From NCBI GenBank assembly GCA_947044365.1, contig OX345636.1:45323037-45387036 (forward strand): 64,000 bases of DNA. Reading direction: 5' to 3'. Origin of the DNA: Petrosia ficiformis. Taxonomy: Eukaryota; Porifera; Demospongiae; Haplosclerida; Petrosiidae. The stretch's first letter is position 1; each line of letters begins with the position of its first letter. Under the pieces are notes generated by a model that was not told the origin of the DNA, did not search any database, and saw nothing but the letters and a program-made list of their open reading frames with translations. The translations under genes were made by a program, and so were the position numbers. Shown here piece after piece: positions 40,501-49,570 of this stretch.

Positions 40501-43500
40501 TTTTGATATTCCTACATAATACATAATGAATACTGTAAGCACATAATTTTAAATGAAGCTACTTGATTGGTGATTGGTGCTTCTCAGTATGCTCTCAATG
40601 TATGTTAAGTGTAATACGTCAAAAGTTACTTAGTGGAAAAACAACGGAGTTATTCAACACACACAACTTAGCAGCCCACTTGAACAGCAATCATGTGTGC
40701 TGCTAAGGTAGACAAGAACGTATTTTATTTATGGTATACAAATTATCAACAAACAATGCTCTATGTTGTCATCGTAAAGAGATTCACTATAAAAATTGTT
40801 AATGTAGTTTACAAATTGTCTATGCAGGTAAGCTTAATATGTTTGCTCTCTAATCTAATTATACATACTTTATGTGTGTGAGGCTGAGCTGCACATACTA
40901 GTTATAAGTAGCACTATACAACGGTCTATATAGTATATACACAGGAGAAAGTATGGCTTGCTATCATTAAAATAATAGCACTCCTTACTCCACTTGAAGA
41001 GATAACCCCATCTATTTCATTTATGTAGAAAGCCACAATTCAATCATTTTGGCTATTCTCCCTGACCCATGCTTTAAGGACTAGCTAAACATACAAAAGT
41101 GAAAGATCTGCTGGATAAGATGGTAGAGTTGACCAGTTCACATCAACAGACATCTACTGATTCTACTATTACTATACAGATCCTCCTCAAACAATTGTGT
41201 CGGAAATAAAGGAAGCTATAATACTGTTGTAGGTAAGTATAAATTTAGCTAAAGGCTAAGCTGATCTGTTGATGCCACTCTATACTAGAACACTTCACTG
41301 CAAAAACAAAGTAGCTAAAATAACTAATTTACACTGTAAAAAATTGTTTGTTGTTTCACTCAATTCGGTCGATTTGTTATATGCAATTTCATAAGTATTA
41401 CAGTATGAATAATGTGTGCCCCCTATAGTATAGAGTTATGTTATATAATGTGACAAACGGTTACTATAGCTAGCTGTTTTGACAGTGACATGCACTGTTA
41501 CTGTTAAGCAGTATGAATGATGTCTTGTTTTACAGTATATACTGTTATTAGCTGCTTTGACAGTGACACTTACTCTCATGCAGTGTGAATGACATCTAGC
41601 TTTGAAGCCTGTTCTTGGCTTCATAACATAATTATTTATGTTTGATGTTTATAATTATAAAAATGAAACTCATATAACCAATTAAATTGGTCAAAATAAC
41701 AAATCAGTTTTTAAAGTGTTATAGTGGGTACACGGAATGAGAATAAAGCATATGTCCCATACATTAACCATATAATTTCTTTCAGCTCAACATGTAAATC
41801 AACTAATCAGAGAGACTATTCTCTTCAGTTGGTGATATGTATGTTCACGTTTTCTCTTTGTACTACAACTGTAGTACATTATGTTAGATAGTGAAAACAC
41901 TGTAGAAACTCTGTCTAAACCATAATTAAATATTCAGTGATAGATCGTATAAACAGTATATGGAACGCTAAATTTCCATTTTTATAACTGACCATCAAGT
42001 ATATATTCACAACGAAAACTGAAGCTTCACATATGTAAGACTCTACTTGCTGAGTTGTTTACATACTCACCAATCCTTATGCTAACTTCAAAGCAAGCTT
42101 CAAGCCTTTCCCAACATCTATGAAGGCAGGAGAATCTGATATAACTCAACAATATTTAGAGAAAATTGAACAAAGACTTAAGCTTCTGGAATATCAACTT
42201 TGCTTAGATCTGAATTCTTCTGAGAGAATCTAACAGTAAAATCTTGGTCGTTTGGATTGTTAACCACAACCACATTCCCGCAATAATTAATAACAAATGT
42301 TAATTAAACAATTAAACCGTTATAACACAACAATAAGTTCGTTCTGTACTACGGTTGTATTACAAAGACAAAACGTGAACTTTTTTTTGTATGCTGTATG
42401 TGTATATATAAATCTATGTACTACAGTTTTTATTTCTTCATGTACACAGTTGTTTCTAGTTGTATATAGAATTGTATGATAGTTTCTATCTCCCTATTCT
42501 CTTTGTCCTTAGTTTATGGTACATGTGTTTATTTTGCCTATAATAAGGTCACAACAAACAGTTAATAACACGTATTAGCTATCAGTGTTGATATTTGCTT
42601 TGAAATGTTGGGCAATTAAAATTCATTATCAGTGCATGCAACTTAATGGTGTACATAATAATTAGTGAATTACCGTATAGCCCTAAATTTTCACTGGCTA
42701 TAAATTTCACATTTTTTGCTAAAACTGACAGACCACAAAAATTTCATTCGTGAAAATAATGGTCACGAACACCTGCCACATGTGAGCATTGGTCAACGTT
42801 AACATTTTTGCGAAATAATTGAATATCGTCAAAACGCGAAAATGTTACACACAAACATCTAGGGCTATACTGTAGCAAGATAAATTACATTTGTATGGTA
42901 GTACTCTCTATGTAGGGATGGCTTGGAAAAAATGGATGCCCTTACATTTGATTGCAAGTTATCCACTGTAAAAACTGATTGGTTGTTTTAAGGTGGCGGT
43001 ACGGTGACGTTAATGATATTCATAGCTAAAGTGTTTTTTGATATTTTCATTGTTACAATTTCTTAATTCATTTTCATATTTGCAACACAATATTATTTTA
43101 TTGAAGTTTATTACCAGTGAAAATTTGAAGTATTTTGCATGTTGCATTCATGAGTTATGATCATCAGCAGAACCAGCCGCAAAGGTACATTTTTCTCCAT
43201 AAACACACAAGACAAAGACTGGATACTTACTGTGCAAAGTGAATACATCCTAGTCTAAAAAACAACGAAGACCTTTTCTTTATATCTGTTTCTGTACCAC
43301 AGGGGTTGTATATCATCATCCTTCTTCAACAAATTTCTCGACAAAATGCTTCGCTATTGAAAAAATTGTTTCGTTGTTTTGCAGGTACACGTGTAAAAAA
43401 AGTTTTTTCAAAATTTCAGAGCTGTACTGATTATTAGAGCTGAGAAAAATGTACCTCAGTAAAACCCACTGACTTTGATTCATTATAATACCACAGGAAT

Positions 43501-46500
43501 GTATATTTAACGCAGTTCTGTATGCGCATAGTATTGTACTGCAACCACAAAATGAATATCATGAATAAAGTATGAATATAATTAATGGGTAATTGTATGG
43601 TTTCTCGCTTCCGCTGTACCGCCGCCTTAACCAATTCATTGGTTACAAGTCTCATCTGCTTAATAATCCTTTTTCATATGTTCTATATGAAGTAGCCAAT
43701 ACTATAATTATTTCTAATTGAAAATACAATTTCCGTTGTAAATATGTTTATTATGTTCCTAATGGCAAGAACAGATGTACTATCCATTAGGAACATAATA
43801 AACATAATTTTTATTTATGACAGAAATTTAAAACAAAAATATGTTCCAAATGGATAGTACATCTGTATAATAATCATGTTTATAACCAAAGTAAAATTGT
43901 ATTCTTAATTATGGCATGTACATTATACTAGTCAATATAGATTGAGATGAAAAGAAATAAATTAATACCACTTGTAATCATTATCTAGCAAGAAGGGAAT
44001 TCAGCATTGATTTATACAGTCTCAGGAGGAATTGAAACTCATGTGACCAAATGAGGGTTAAAATAACCCATTAATTTTTACAGTGCAAGAAAGTTACTTG
44101 TAGAAACTGGATCTAATAGCTGTTCTAGTTGAAATGTACTCCTAAAGTACTACAAGAACCTTTAAAAGTAATAAAAGTATAGATAATCAAAATAATAACT
44201 GTTATTTTTCAGGCATGAGCAAGTCAGCCATGATTACTAAGTGATGACATCAAAAAGGAATCACAGGGACACATTTTTCTCAACATAATTATCTTGATTT
44301 TGAATTTTATATTCCTCTGGGTCACACTTTTAATTTTGAAAGGTACATACTGTACACAAAGAAAGTTAACAAATTACCCAATGCATTGGCCATAATTTCT
44401 ACTACCAAAATTAGTATTATTATAGTCTTTTAGAAAGAATTTAAACAAGAATTTTAAAAACATTAGAGCATGTCTACAGGTGTATCAAAAGCACAGAAAC
44501 AAGACTGACATGGTATCTCAGGAATAAAATTTAACTGATAATCCTATAATTATATGTAGCTCCAGTAAATCGCAAAACACATAGTAAGTAACACATGCTT
44601 ATGCAATGCAGGCCTGGGTAATTATGAAAAATGGTTAGTTTTAATTTTGTCACTAAGGTACCATCCCAATTTTGTTTCTGTGCTTTTGATGTTCCTATAT
44701 AATATTATATATGCTTTTTTAATGTTAAGATATTTTTTTCATTATTCTTTATAATTGAATATTGCACTGTAAAAATTAATGAATATTTTAATCCATGTGT
44801 GGTTACATGAGTTTCAATATTAATAATATGCTACATAATTATATTAACTAGTATATAAAGTACATTACGTAATAAAGAATGCCACAGTAATTTAGACACA
44901 ACAGATATTATTTGTTATTAGAAGTACAAACAACAAATAACAAATAACAGATAACAGATAACCAATAAATACTTTTTAAACATTTGTGTATATAGATATT
45001 ATATATAATATATTATTATAATATAATTTTATATACAAATGTTTTAAAAAATCTATTTGCTATTTATTATTAATTTTGTTATTATAAGAACAAAGTCATG
45101 GAATTTGTCAATAAATAACTTTGTTCTCCAAATTTATACCTCACAAGCATAATATTTATTATCAACACAGCATTGAAACTCCTAATAATTTAAAATGAAG
45201 CTACTTATCAACTTACCAGTGATGTGATATACAGAGTTAAAGCCAATACCAAAAGTGCCAACTTTATGAGGATTTTTTGCTTTCTCACTGCACTGCAAAT
45301 TTCGAATTCCTTCCCAGTCATTCTCCTTGAAAGCACCATTATTATACGATATCAGAGCTGGGCCATGAAATCTGCGATACAGAACTTCATCGTTTTTTGC
45401 TATACTCAGTGGAAGTGTCTGCATTTGTCTGCAGTCAACGAAAAACTTCACTTCTGTGGCTCTTGCATCATCAGCATTTTGAATAAGTTCCTGTAAAAGG
45501 AAGCACAATAATTCCATATTCATCAAAATAAAGTTCGAAAATTGCTGCAAAAGCAATAATATTGTGAGTACATTCAGACTCAATTGCTAGTTCTTAATTA
45601 GGTAGACATTATCTTGTTCACAAGATCTCGAAAGTTATTATAATAATTATAAAACTATATTGGGTATGCACATTCATGATTGCATGACTAGTGATAACAT
45701 TTGTTTTACTATAACTGATAATTAGAAAAAAATTTGGTGTTGTAAGTTGTCTATATGTATTGTATTGTAGTTTGTATATCCCATAGTTCATAATACATAC
45801 ACAATCATAGTATGCTGTAAAAATGAATGGGTTATTTTGACTACACAGTTGCCACAAGCAATCTCTTATTTTCAGAACAACATAATTATATCTCTTCATG
45901 TAGTGGTAAGTTATATATTGAGTATGCACATTCATGCATGATTGCATGAATAGTGTTTTACTATAACTAATAACAAATTGTTCATTCCTGGGCATATTAC
46001 CTCAAATAGTAGAATGTATTTTGGTAAGTACATTCATTACTATAGTCAATAATTTATATACAATTATTATGTTTAAGAGTACAGTTGTTTATTTGGCTGT
46101 AATCAATTTAATTTGTGATCTCAAGAGATTTTTACAATTAAAATGGTCCATTAGGGAGTAATTAATAGAATGGTACTTTAATAATTCAGTGGGATAGTAA
46201 CCATTTCCATTATGTATCATTCTGGGGGCTTGGTCACTAGTAATGGGTGTGGCGTGTAAACAAATGTAGCATTGCCATAGACGTAGGAAGATGATTTTGA
46301 TCATGGGGGCACGTCCAAAATAGATAATCTTTAAATACCACAAGTGTTATTGTTATACTTGACTGTATCTTGGCAGTGTAAATCTCCATACTTATCTATT
46401 ATATAATAAGTATAAAATTCCATGCATGGAATTTTATCCATGGGGTCCAGTGCCACCATAGCCCCCATGCTTCCTATGCCACTGAATGTGCACTCAAGCT

Positions 46501-47956
46501 GACAAGCTACAGCAGACCAGTCTAGATGAAGTCAGCTGAAATACACTACAAATTATGGAGATATTTGCATGTTATAATATAATGCTTTAAAACATGGAAT
46601 CCCTACACTTTACAGTAATCAGTTTTAATGGTGGCAAGTAAGTTTTTACACAATTGTTACAACATCCAACTGTACACTGCAAAAAAAAAATAGTTAAAAT
46701 AACTAATTTAATGGATAGTACAGTTGCAAGGATTTAACCATTAGTTGGTTGTTAGGAATACTTATACCACAGATACTTTGTACATTATAGTTGAATCACT
46801 ATAATTTTAAGGTGCTGTCTACTCATATTTCATGTCAAAGATTTAGTATAATTTATACTAAAGTACATGTAATTGTATCTGTCTCTCAAAAGGTTTTGTA
46901 AACCCGCAAACACATAATTTAATTTATACCTTCCAATACTTGGTGTACATTATGTTATAGAAACATACATGCATGTAGCCATGGCCACTATATCCTCTAT
47001 GATAATTGCAAGGGTGTAGATAATGTGGGGGCTAGGGGGGCTTTAGCCCCCCAAGATTTTCAGTGTTTTAATATGTACAAAGCTTTAAACATTTGAAAAA
47101 AAAATAGTTACAAAACAGCACAACATATGGTCACGTCATGCGTGACTCATTATTGATCATATTGTCCAAATATATGAATTCGACTATTATGCTGAATGAA
47201 TTCATTACCAATTTGCATGCACAACCACATGTGTGAACAAAAAGGGTGTAACCCAGGAAGTGGATGTGGCCTAAAAAATTTTCCCGTCACACTTTACGCA
47301 CTAGATACTTTCGCCCATCACCCCCCCCCCCCCCCCCACTTTCTAAAAGTTATCTACACCCTTCAATTGACAAACTAATTTGAAACTCATGATATTCCAA
47401 TTGCTAACCCAATAAAATGGTTATTTTAATGATTTCTTTTTTTCAGTGTAGGTTTTGAGACAAGAATCGCTCTTTCTGTTGTAGGAATCAAGTTACTATA
47501 ATTCAATCCACCACTTATATATATATACAGTTATTGCTGTGGACTATGGACCCTTTTCCAGAAAGGATATCCAGCTGGATCAGAAAAAGCCTTCAAAGTT
47601 GTTTCTTATTAGAATATTATCATAATATATGATGCAGGTGACAGTTGCATCTCCATAATCCCATGTACGATGGTCTTATCTCTATGCACAATAACTTAGA
47701 AATTAAAACCCAAAGTAACTACAGCAAATGAGCGCGTTTCTCCGATCAAAACGTTACATGATTTAAAACTTGTATATATATATTATTATAAGTTTAGCTA
47801 ATACAAGTGTAATTATTTTTTTAATCAAAGTCAGTGACAAATATTATTCAATACCTTGAAAATTTGCCCATCAGGATAGTCTCTCAATATGCCTCTGATT
47901 GTCTCATAGACAGGAATATCTCTCGGACCAAAATCCTCACCAGTTAACTTAGCCAT
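24371..47956 (-). CDS. SACS-like: sacsin-like giant protein, gene 2 (complete)
   Basis: I join complement(24371..26547, 26606..36613, 45217..45490, 47855..47956): 12561 nt, about 4186 residues. Three Hsp90-type ATPase regions have N-boxes near residues 35, 1374 and 2371 (ELIQNADDA, ELLQNADDA twice) and glycine loops GTFGIGF, GKFGIGF and GQYGIGF. The last 141 residues form a HEPN domain (EEAKRWLRQAKSDY, later HYLNSRFPN). Vertebrate sacsin, about 4.6 thousand residues, has the same three-repeat plus HEPN plan but adds an N-terminal ubiquitin-like domain and a DnaJ domain before HEPN. Here exon 1 begins only 34 residues before the first N-box, and no HPD motif lies before HEPN. It is probably a cytoplasmic ATPase acting in protein quality control or on filaments, by family analogy. 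The last intron is discussed separately; excising 26548..26662 would give 4167 residues instead. Confidence 0.85.
26548..26605 (-). other. 58-nt putative intron 3, repeat unit B
   Basis: On the minus strand it runs GTATGGAATG … GAGTATGGTAG with a branch-like GACTAAAC inside. It is a tandem copy of the adjacent 57-nt unit (26606-26662), differing by CTTTTG for CTCTG, a net +1 nt. Read through, it shifts frame and meets a stop at 26493-26495. Removed, it gives …DSVSMVDSNPFLVWT. Confidence 0.6.
26548..26662 (-). repeat. tandem duplication of a 57/58-bp unit at exon-intron boundary
   Basis: Unit A (26606-26662, 57 nt) and unit B (26548-26605, 58 nt) both begin GTATGG and end GGTAG, so the junction is AG|GT. 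Unit A is free of stops and encodes GMECGNIGLTKLKDSVSMV, which aligns by eye with analogous positions of the other repeats. The units otherwise appear identical. Confidence 0.9.
26606..36613 (-). CDS. SACS-like: gene 2 giant exon 3 (10,008 nt)
   Basis: The acceptor is TACTCAACAG|ATCTTCC. The frame is open without interruption and holds the rest of ATPase region 1 and all of regions 2 and 3 (N-boxes near 32860 and 29870). A single coding exon near 10 kb recalls the giant exon of vertebrate SACS. Its 3' end is placed at the AG|GT junction of the tandem repeat (26606). If both repeat units are intronic, it ends at 26663 instead. Confidence 0.8.
37131..37710. mobile_element. TA-target MITE, CACTGTAAAAATG family (580 bp)
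   Basis: The ends are inverted: CACTGTAAAAATGAATTTGT at left, its inverse at right, flanked by TA on both sides. Gene 1 has the uninterrupted site near 7210-7230. The interior has two copies of a block of about 130 bp that begins CATATAAAGAGGCTGTTATT. A relative interrupts the hAT pseudogene at 58801-59344. Probably non-autonomous Tc1/mariner-like. Confidence 0.75.
37909..38135 (+). repeat. probable long terminal repeat
   Basis: The stretch begins TGTCAGACCATG and ends ATATACAACA. An AATAAAA signal lies near 38090. It is followed at once by TTTTTGGCGACCAGGATTGG, the kind of leader seen just after the 5' LTR in many gypsy/Mag elements, and then by gag. No second LTR was found, so the limits are approximate. 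Confidence 0.45.
38190..39007 (+). pseudogene. gag relic of an LTR retrotransposon (Ty3/gypsy-type)
   Basis: Three overlapping frames read one gag-like protein: it begins MATTHGTISSFDNSVEDWRS, continues RFDTRVRTKDESIATYV, and then CEFGDTLEPMLRDHLVCGL. The zinc-knuckle region has CIRCGGHHLATFC and a second knuckle whose first cysteine is lost (FRACKKKGHFSRMC). Two frameshifts and the absence of protease, reverse transcriptase and integrase make it dead and truncated. It lies antisense inside gene 2 intron 2. Confidence 0.7.
39485..39844. mobile_element. MITE-like element with GTAGGAAG ends
   Basis: The left end reads AGGTGTAGGAAGATG and the right end is inverted, with CTTCCTACGCCACTG. The internal ATGGGGTCCAGTGCC block recurs at 46430-46480. 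Non-coding. Confidence 0.45.
39985..40240. mobile_element. partial copy of the TATAGAGAAAAAA repeat family
   Basis: It begins TATATAGAGAAAAAAGTATC and ends near TTTTTATGGCCCATCTGG, matching the two ends of the fuller copy at 54571-54994. Internal sequence is shortened. Confidence 0.5.
40279..40510. mobile_element. fold-back element
   Basis: Inverted arms of about 70 bp start ATATCATAAGCACAGAAAC and close with GTTTCTGTGCTTTTGATATT. A related copy lies at 44483-44692 and a half copy near 19670-19750. No open frame. Confidence 0.6.
41331..41720. mobile_element. TIR element in gene 2 intron 2, orthologous to 8241-8636
   Basis: Same ends (ACACTGTAAAAAA, inverted at the right) and same internal sequence as the gene 1 copy, with scattered substitutions. 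It is non-coding. Confidence 0.55.
42671..42874. mobile_element. short MITE with TACxGTATAGCCCTA ends
   Basis: Left end TACCGTATAGCCCTA; right end inverted, AGGGCTATACTGTA. The roughly 200-bp non-coding element is rich in short stretches of the TTTCGC/GCGAA kind. The gene 1 copy (from about 9756) keeps the left end but has lost the right terminal inverted repeat. The TA ends suggest a mariner-type non-autonomous element. Confidence 0.55.
42992..43626. mobile_element. TTAA-target MITE (635 bp) with proven empty site
   Basis: Ends are GGTGGCGGTACGGTG and, inverted at right, CTGTACCGCCGCC. TTAA flanks both sides (42988-42991, 43627-43630). Gene 1 has a single TTAA at the matching point (…GTTTTAACAATTC near 10050), so the insertion was precise and followed the gene duplication. 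No transposase is encoded; the largest inner frames are uncharacteristic. Confidence 0.85.
44483..44692. mobile_element. fold-back element, second copy
   Basis: Arms begin GTATCAAAAGCACAGAAAC and end with the inverse. It is the same family as 40279-40510 and lies in the same intron. Confidence 0.6.
45217..45490 (-). CDS. SACS-like: gene 2 exon 2 (first ATPase core)
   Basis: 274 nt with acceptor CCTTTTACAG|GAAC and donor ATCACTG|GTAAGT, phases 0 and 1 as in gene 1. It encodes ELIQNADDA, GPALISYNNG and GTFGIGFNSVYHIT. Confidence 0.9.
46675..47448. mobile_element. TA-target MITE in gene 2 intron 1
   Basis: The left end CACTGCAAAAAAAAAATAG and the right end, inverted, CTTTTTTTCAGTG are flanked by TA on both sides. 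TIR similarity runs about 35 bp, including TTAAAATAAC. It contains a nested element at 47010-47364. Confidence 0.65.
47010..47364. mobile_element. nested MITE with AAGGGTGTAGATAA ends
   Basis: Left AAGGGTGTAGATAA and right TTATCTACACCCTT-type ends face each other, next to G-run and C-run tracts. A run of 17 C lies at 47321-47337. It sits inside 46675-47448, so it is the younger insertion. Confidence 0.55.
47855..47956 (-). CDS. SACS-like: gene 2 exon 1 (34 codons)
   Basis: The ATG at 47956 begins MAKLTGEDFG and the exon ends in CAAATTTTCAAG|GTATTG, phase 0. It has the same length as gene 1 exon 1 with one visible replacement (IRSILRD to IRGILRD). Sequence upstream of the ATG diverges between the paralogues, which supports this start. 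Confidence 0.8.
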
Positions 47957-47994
47957 ATATATGTGGGTGCGGTGTTTATTAACTCATAATATCC

Positions 47995-48003
47995 GGTGAC
48001 GTT
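47995..48003. promoter_or_regulatory. possible CRE-like site upstream of gene 2
   Basis: GGTGACGTT, 39 nt upstream of the start codon, the counterpart of 12365-12373 in gene 1. It is a shared core in otherwise diverged leader sequence. Function is not demonstrated. Confidence 0.25.
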
Positions 48004-48408
48004 CACAAATTTGACAATAATTCATCGTCTCTAGTAGCACTTACAGTTTCGTAACCCGGGGGCTTTTGAAAAAAGAATGAATTAATTTTAATAATAATTC
48101 CAACCACACCTACCATGGATGTAATATACTGATTGCGAGGTGTGGCTCAGCATCTCATTAAAATCAAAACCTTCGTTGCAAATGAATACAGGCAATTTGC
48201 AACTTTCTCCAACTTCTGGAGCAATCTAACACTCACCTCAACCTTGCTTACCAATTACTGCAAGCACAGCATCTACTCAAGTCTGCACGCGAACGCTATT
48301 TGTCACTTATTCTCCCAACATCCCTTTCTCTCTCGCTAGAACCAGCTAGAAACCCAAGTCTATACATCACACAAACATCAACATAACGTTCTACTCTCCT
48401 CTCCTTTC

Positions 48409-48447
<39 letters not shown>
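48004..48447. other. upstream region of gene 2, ends in 37-nt T run
   Basis: No recognised gene. It contains a short open frame of 68 codons (48133-48339) without domain features and a homopolymer run of T at 48411-48447, directly before the first 273-bp direct repeat. Confidence 0.5.
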
Positions 48448-48450
<3 letters not shown>

Positions 48451-48720
48451 TACTCTAAGCTAACTTCAAAGTAACATCAAAGGGCGGACACTTGAATCAA
48501 AGCACCGCTAGACCACATCCAACGAAGCGTAGGCGTTTTGAACAATAGAATGCCGACATGCCGCCACCACATTGGTATACTCTTGTAATCTACAGTAATT
48601 TGGGGTGTGGTACATCCAAGACCCAGCCATTGCAGTGAAATTTAGCAATGTAATAAGTAGGTGTGGTACTTCCTATCTGACAGGATGTTGTAAAATTACA
48701 ACACTAAAAAACTGAAAGTG
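48448..48720. repeat. 273-bp direct repeat, copy 1
   Basis: It runs from AAGTACTCTAAGC to AAACTGAAAGTG. It appears identical, base for base by eye, to 51220-51492, which is remarkable beside the several-per-cent divergence of other duplications here. It has no open frame. Confidence 0.9.
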
Positions 48721-48929
48721 TTATATGGCATAAAATATTTGCAGTGGAGTTGGTGAAATCTCTTGTGATCTGGTGGTTCTCTGAAGAACCAGGAGTGGTA
48801 TACAACCACAAATTAAAAGAAAAATGACACCAACAACAGATGAAAACACAAAAACAGTGACAATGAGAACAGAAACTGGAATAAAGACACTGAAATGTCA
48901 TCAGATTAAATTAACATCGTTTGACAACC

Positions 48930-49417
48930 CTCTGAGTCGTGGAATGATGGTCTACTACGTTTACGACAACTGTACCCTTCCAACAACAAGTGAACTAGTT
49001 CCAATCGAAATTACACTTATGATCAAAAGCATAGTACTTGTGCAACTGATCAGTTTTATCAACTGCCCCCATAAACTTGTTGTATGCAGGCAGTAATGGG
49101 GGAACTGATTGAGCTACAAGTAGTCATGATTTTTGCCCTACTTGTTCCCTGTAAACCTTACCCTTCATGGATTGTGGGAAAACATTCGTAACAAAGCTGA
49201 CAACCTTGCGATCGTGGAAAACAAAATAGTTATTCCCACCTGATGAGCAAGAGTTATACGAACCCTTTGGAGGAGCACTGTTGTCTTTGGGGTCAGTGTC
49301 GTCTGTAGGACCTTCCATACCCGTAAATTCTGGGTACATTCCAGAGTACAGCGATTGGAGAAGGCCATGAGCTTTAGCCTCACGTTTACGATCAGAAGAA
49401 GACGAACCTGTAGACAT
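48930..49417 (-). pseudogene. piggyBac-like transposase relic
   Basis: Minus-strand reading gives NNYFVFHDRKVVSFVTNVFP, then a stop and frame change. Next comes LPAYNKFMGAVDKTDQLHKY near 49040-49090, close to the YNxxMGGVDxxDQL block diagnostic of piggyBac/PGBD transposases. A stop follows soon after. Only the C-terminal third of a transposase is present and it is frameshifted. The ORF part is 49124-49417. It lies between the two 273-bp direct repeats and could be related to the TTAA-target MITEs elsewhere in the window. Confidence 0.65.
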
Positions 49418-49570
49418 GAAAAATTACATAATCATTTAATGCACTTGCAGTGTATGAATCAAAATAATTAATTATGAGCACAATTATATGCAAAATACTA
49501 CACATAATTTAATTAATACGTTCATGAATATTCATGAGATTACGGTAACAACGATCAATATTGAAAGTTT

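Larger units (their letters stand above)
36614..45216 (-). other. gene 2 intron 2 (8603 nt), enlarged by insertions
   Basis: A phase-1 intron matching gene 1 intron 2 (3852 nt). Extra blocks absent from gene 1 are a TA-target MITE (37131-37710), a gag-bearing LTR relic and neighbours (about 37855-40565), a TTAA element (42992-43626) and fold-back elements (40279-40510, 44483-44692). Confidence 0.8.
45491..47854 (-). other. gene 2 intron 1 (2364 nt)
   Basis: A phase-0 intron. It contains a fragment with ends resembling GTAGGAAGATG (46265-46490, related to 39485-39844) and the nested MITE pair 46675-47448 / 47010-47364. No extra coding exon is seen. Confidence 0.75.

Noticed and set aside
43434..43655. 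73-codon minus-strand frame within the TTAA element
   Set aside because: It crosses the element's right TIR into host sequence and resembles no transposase.
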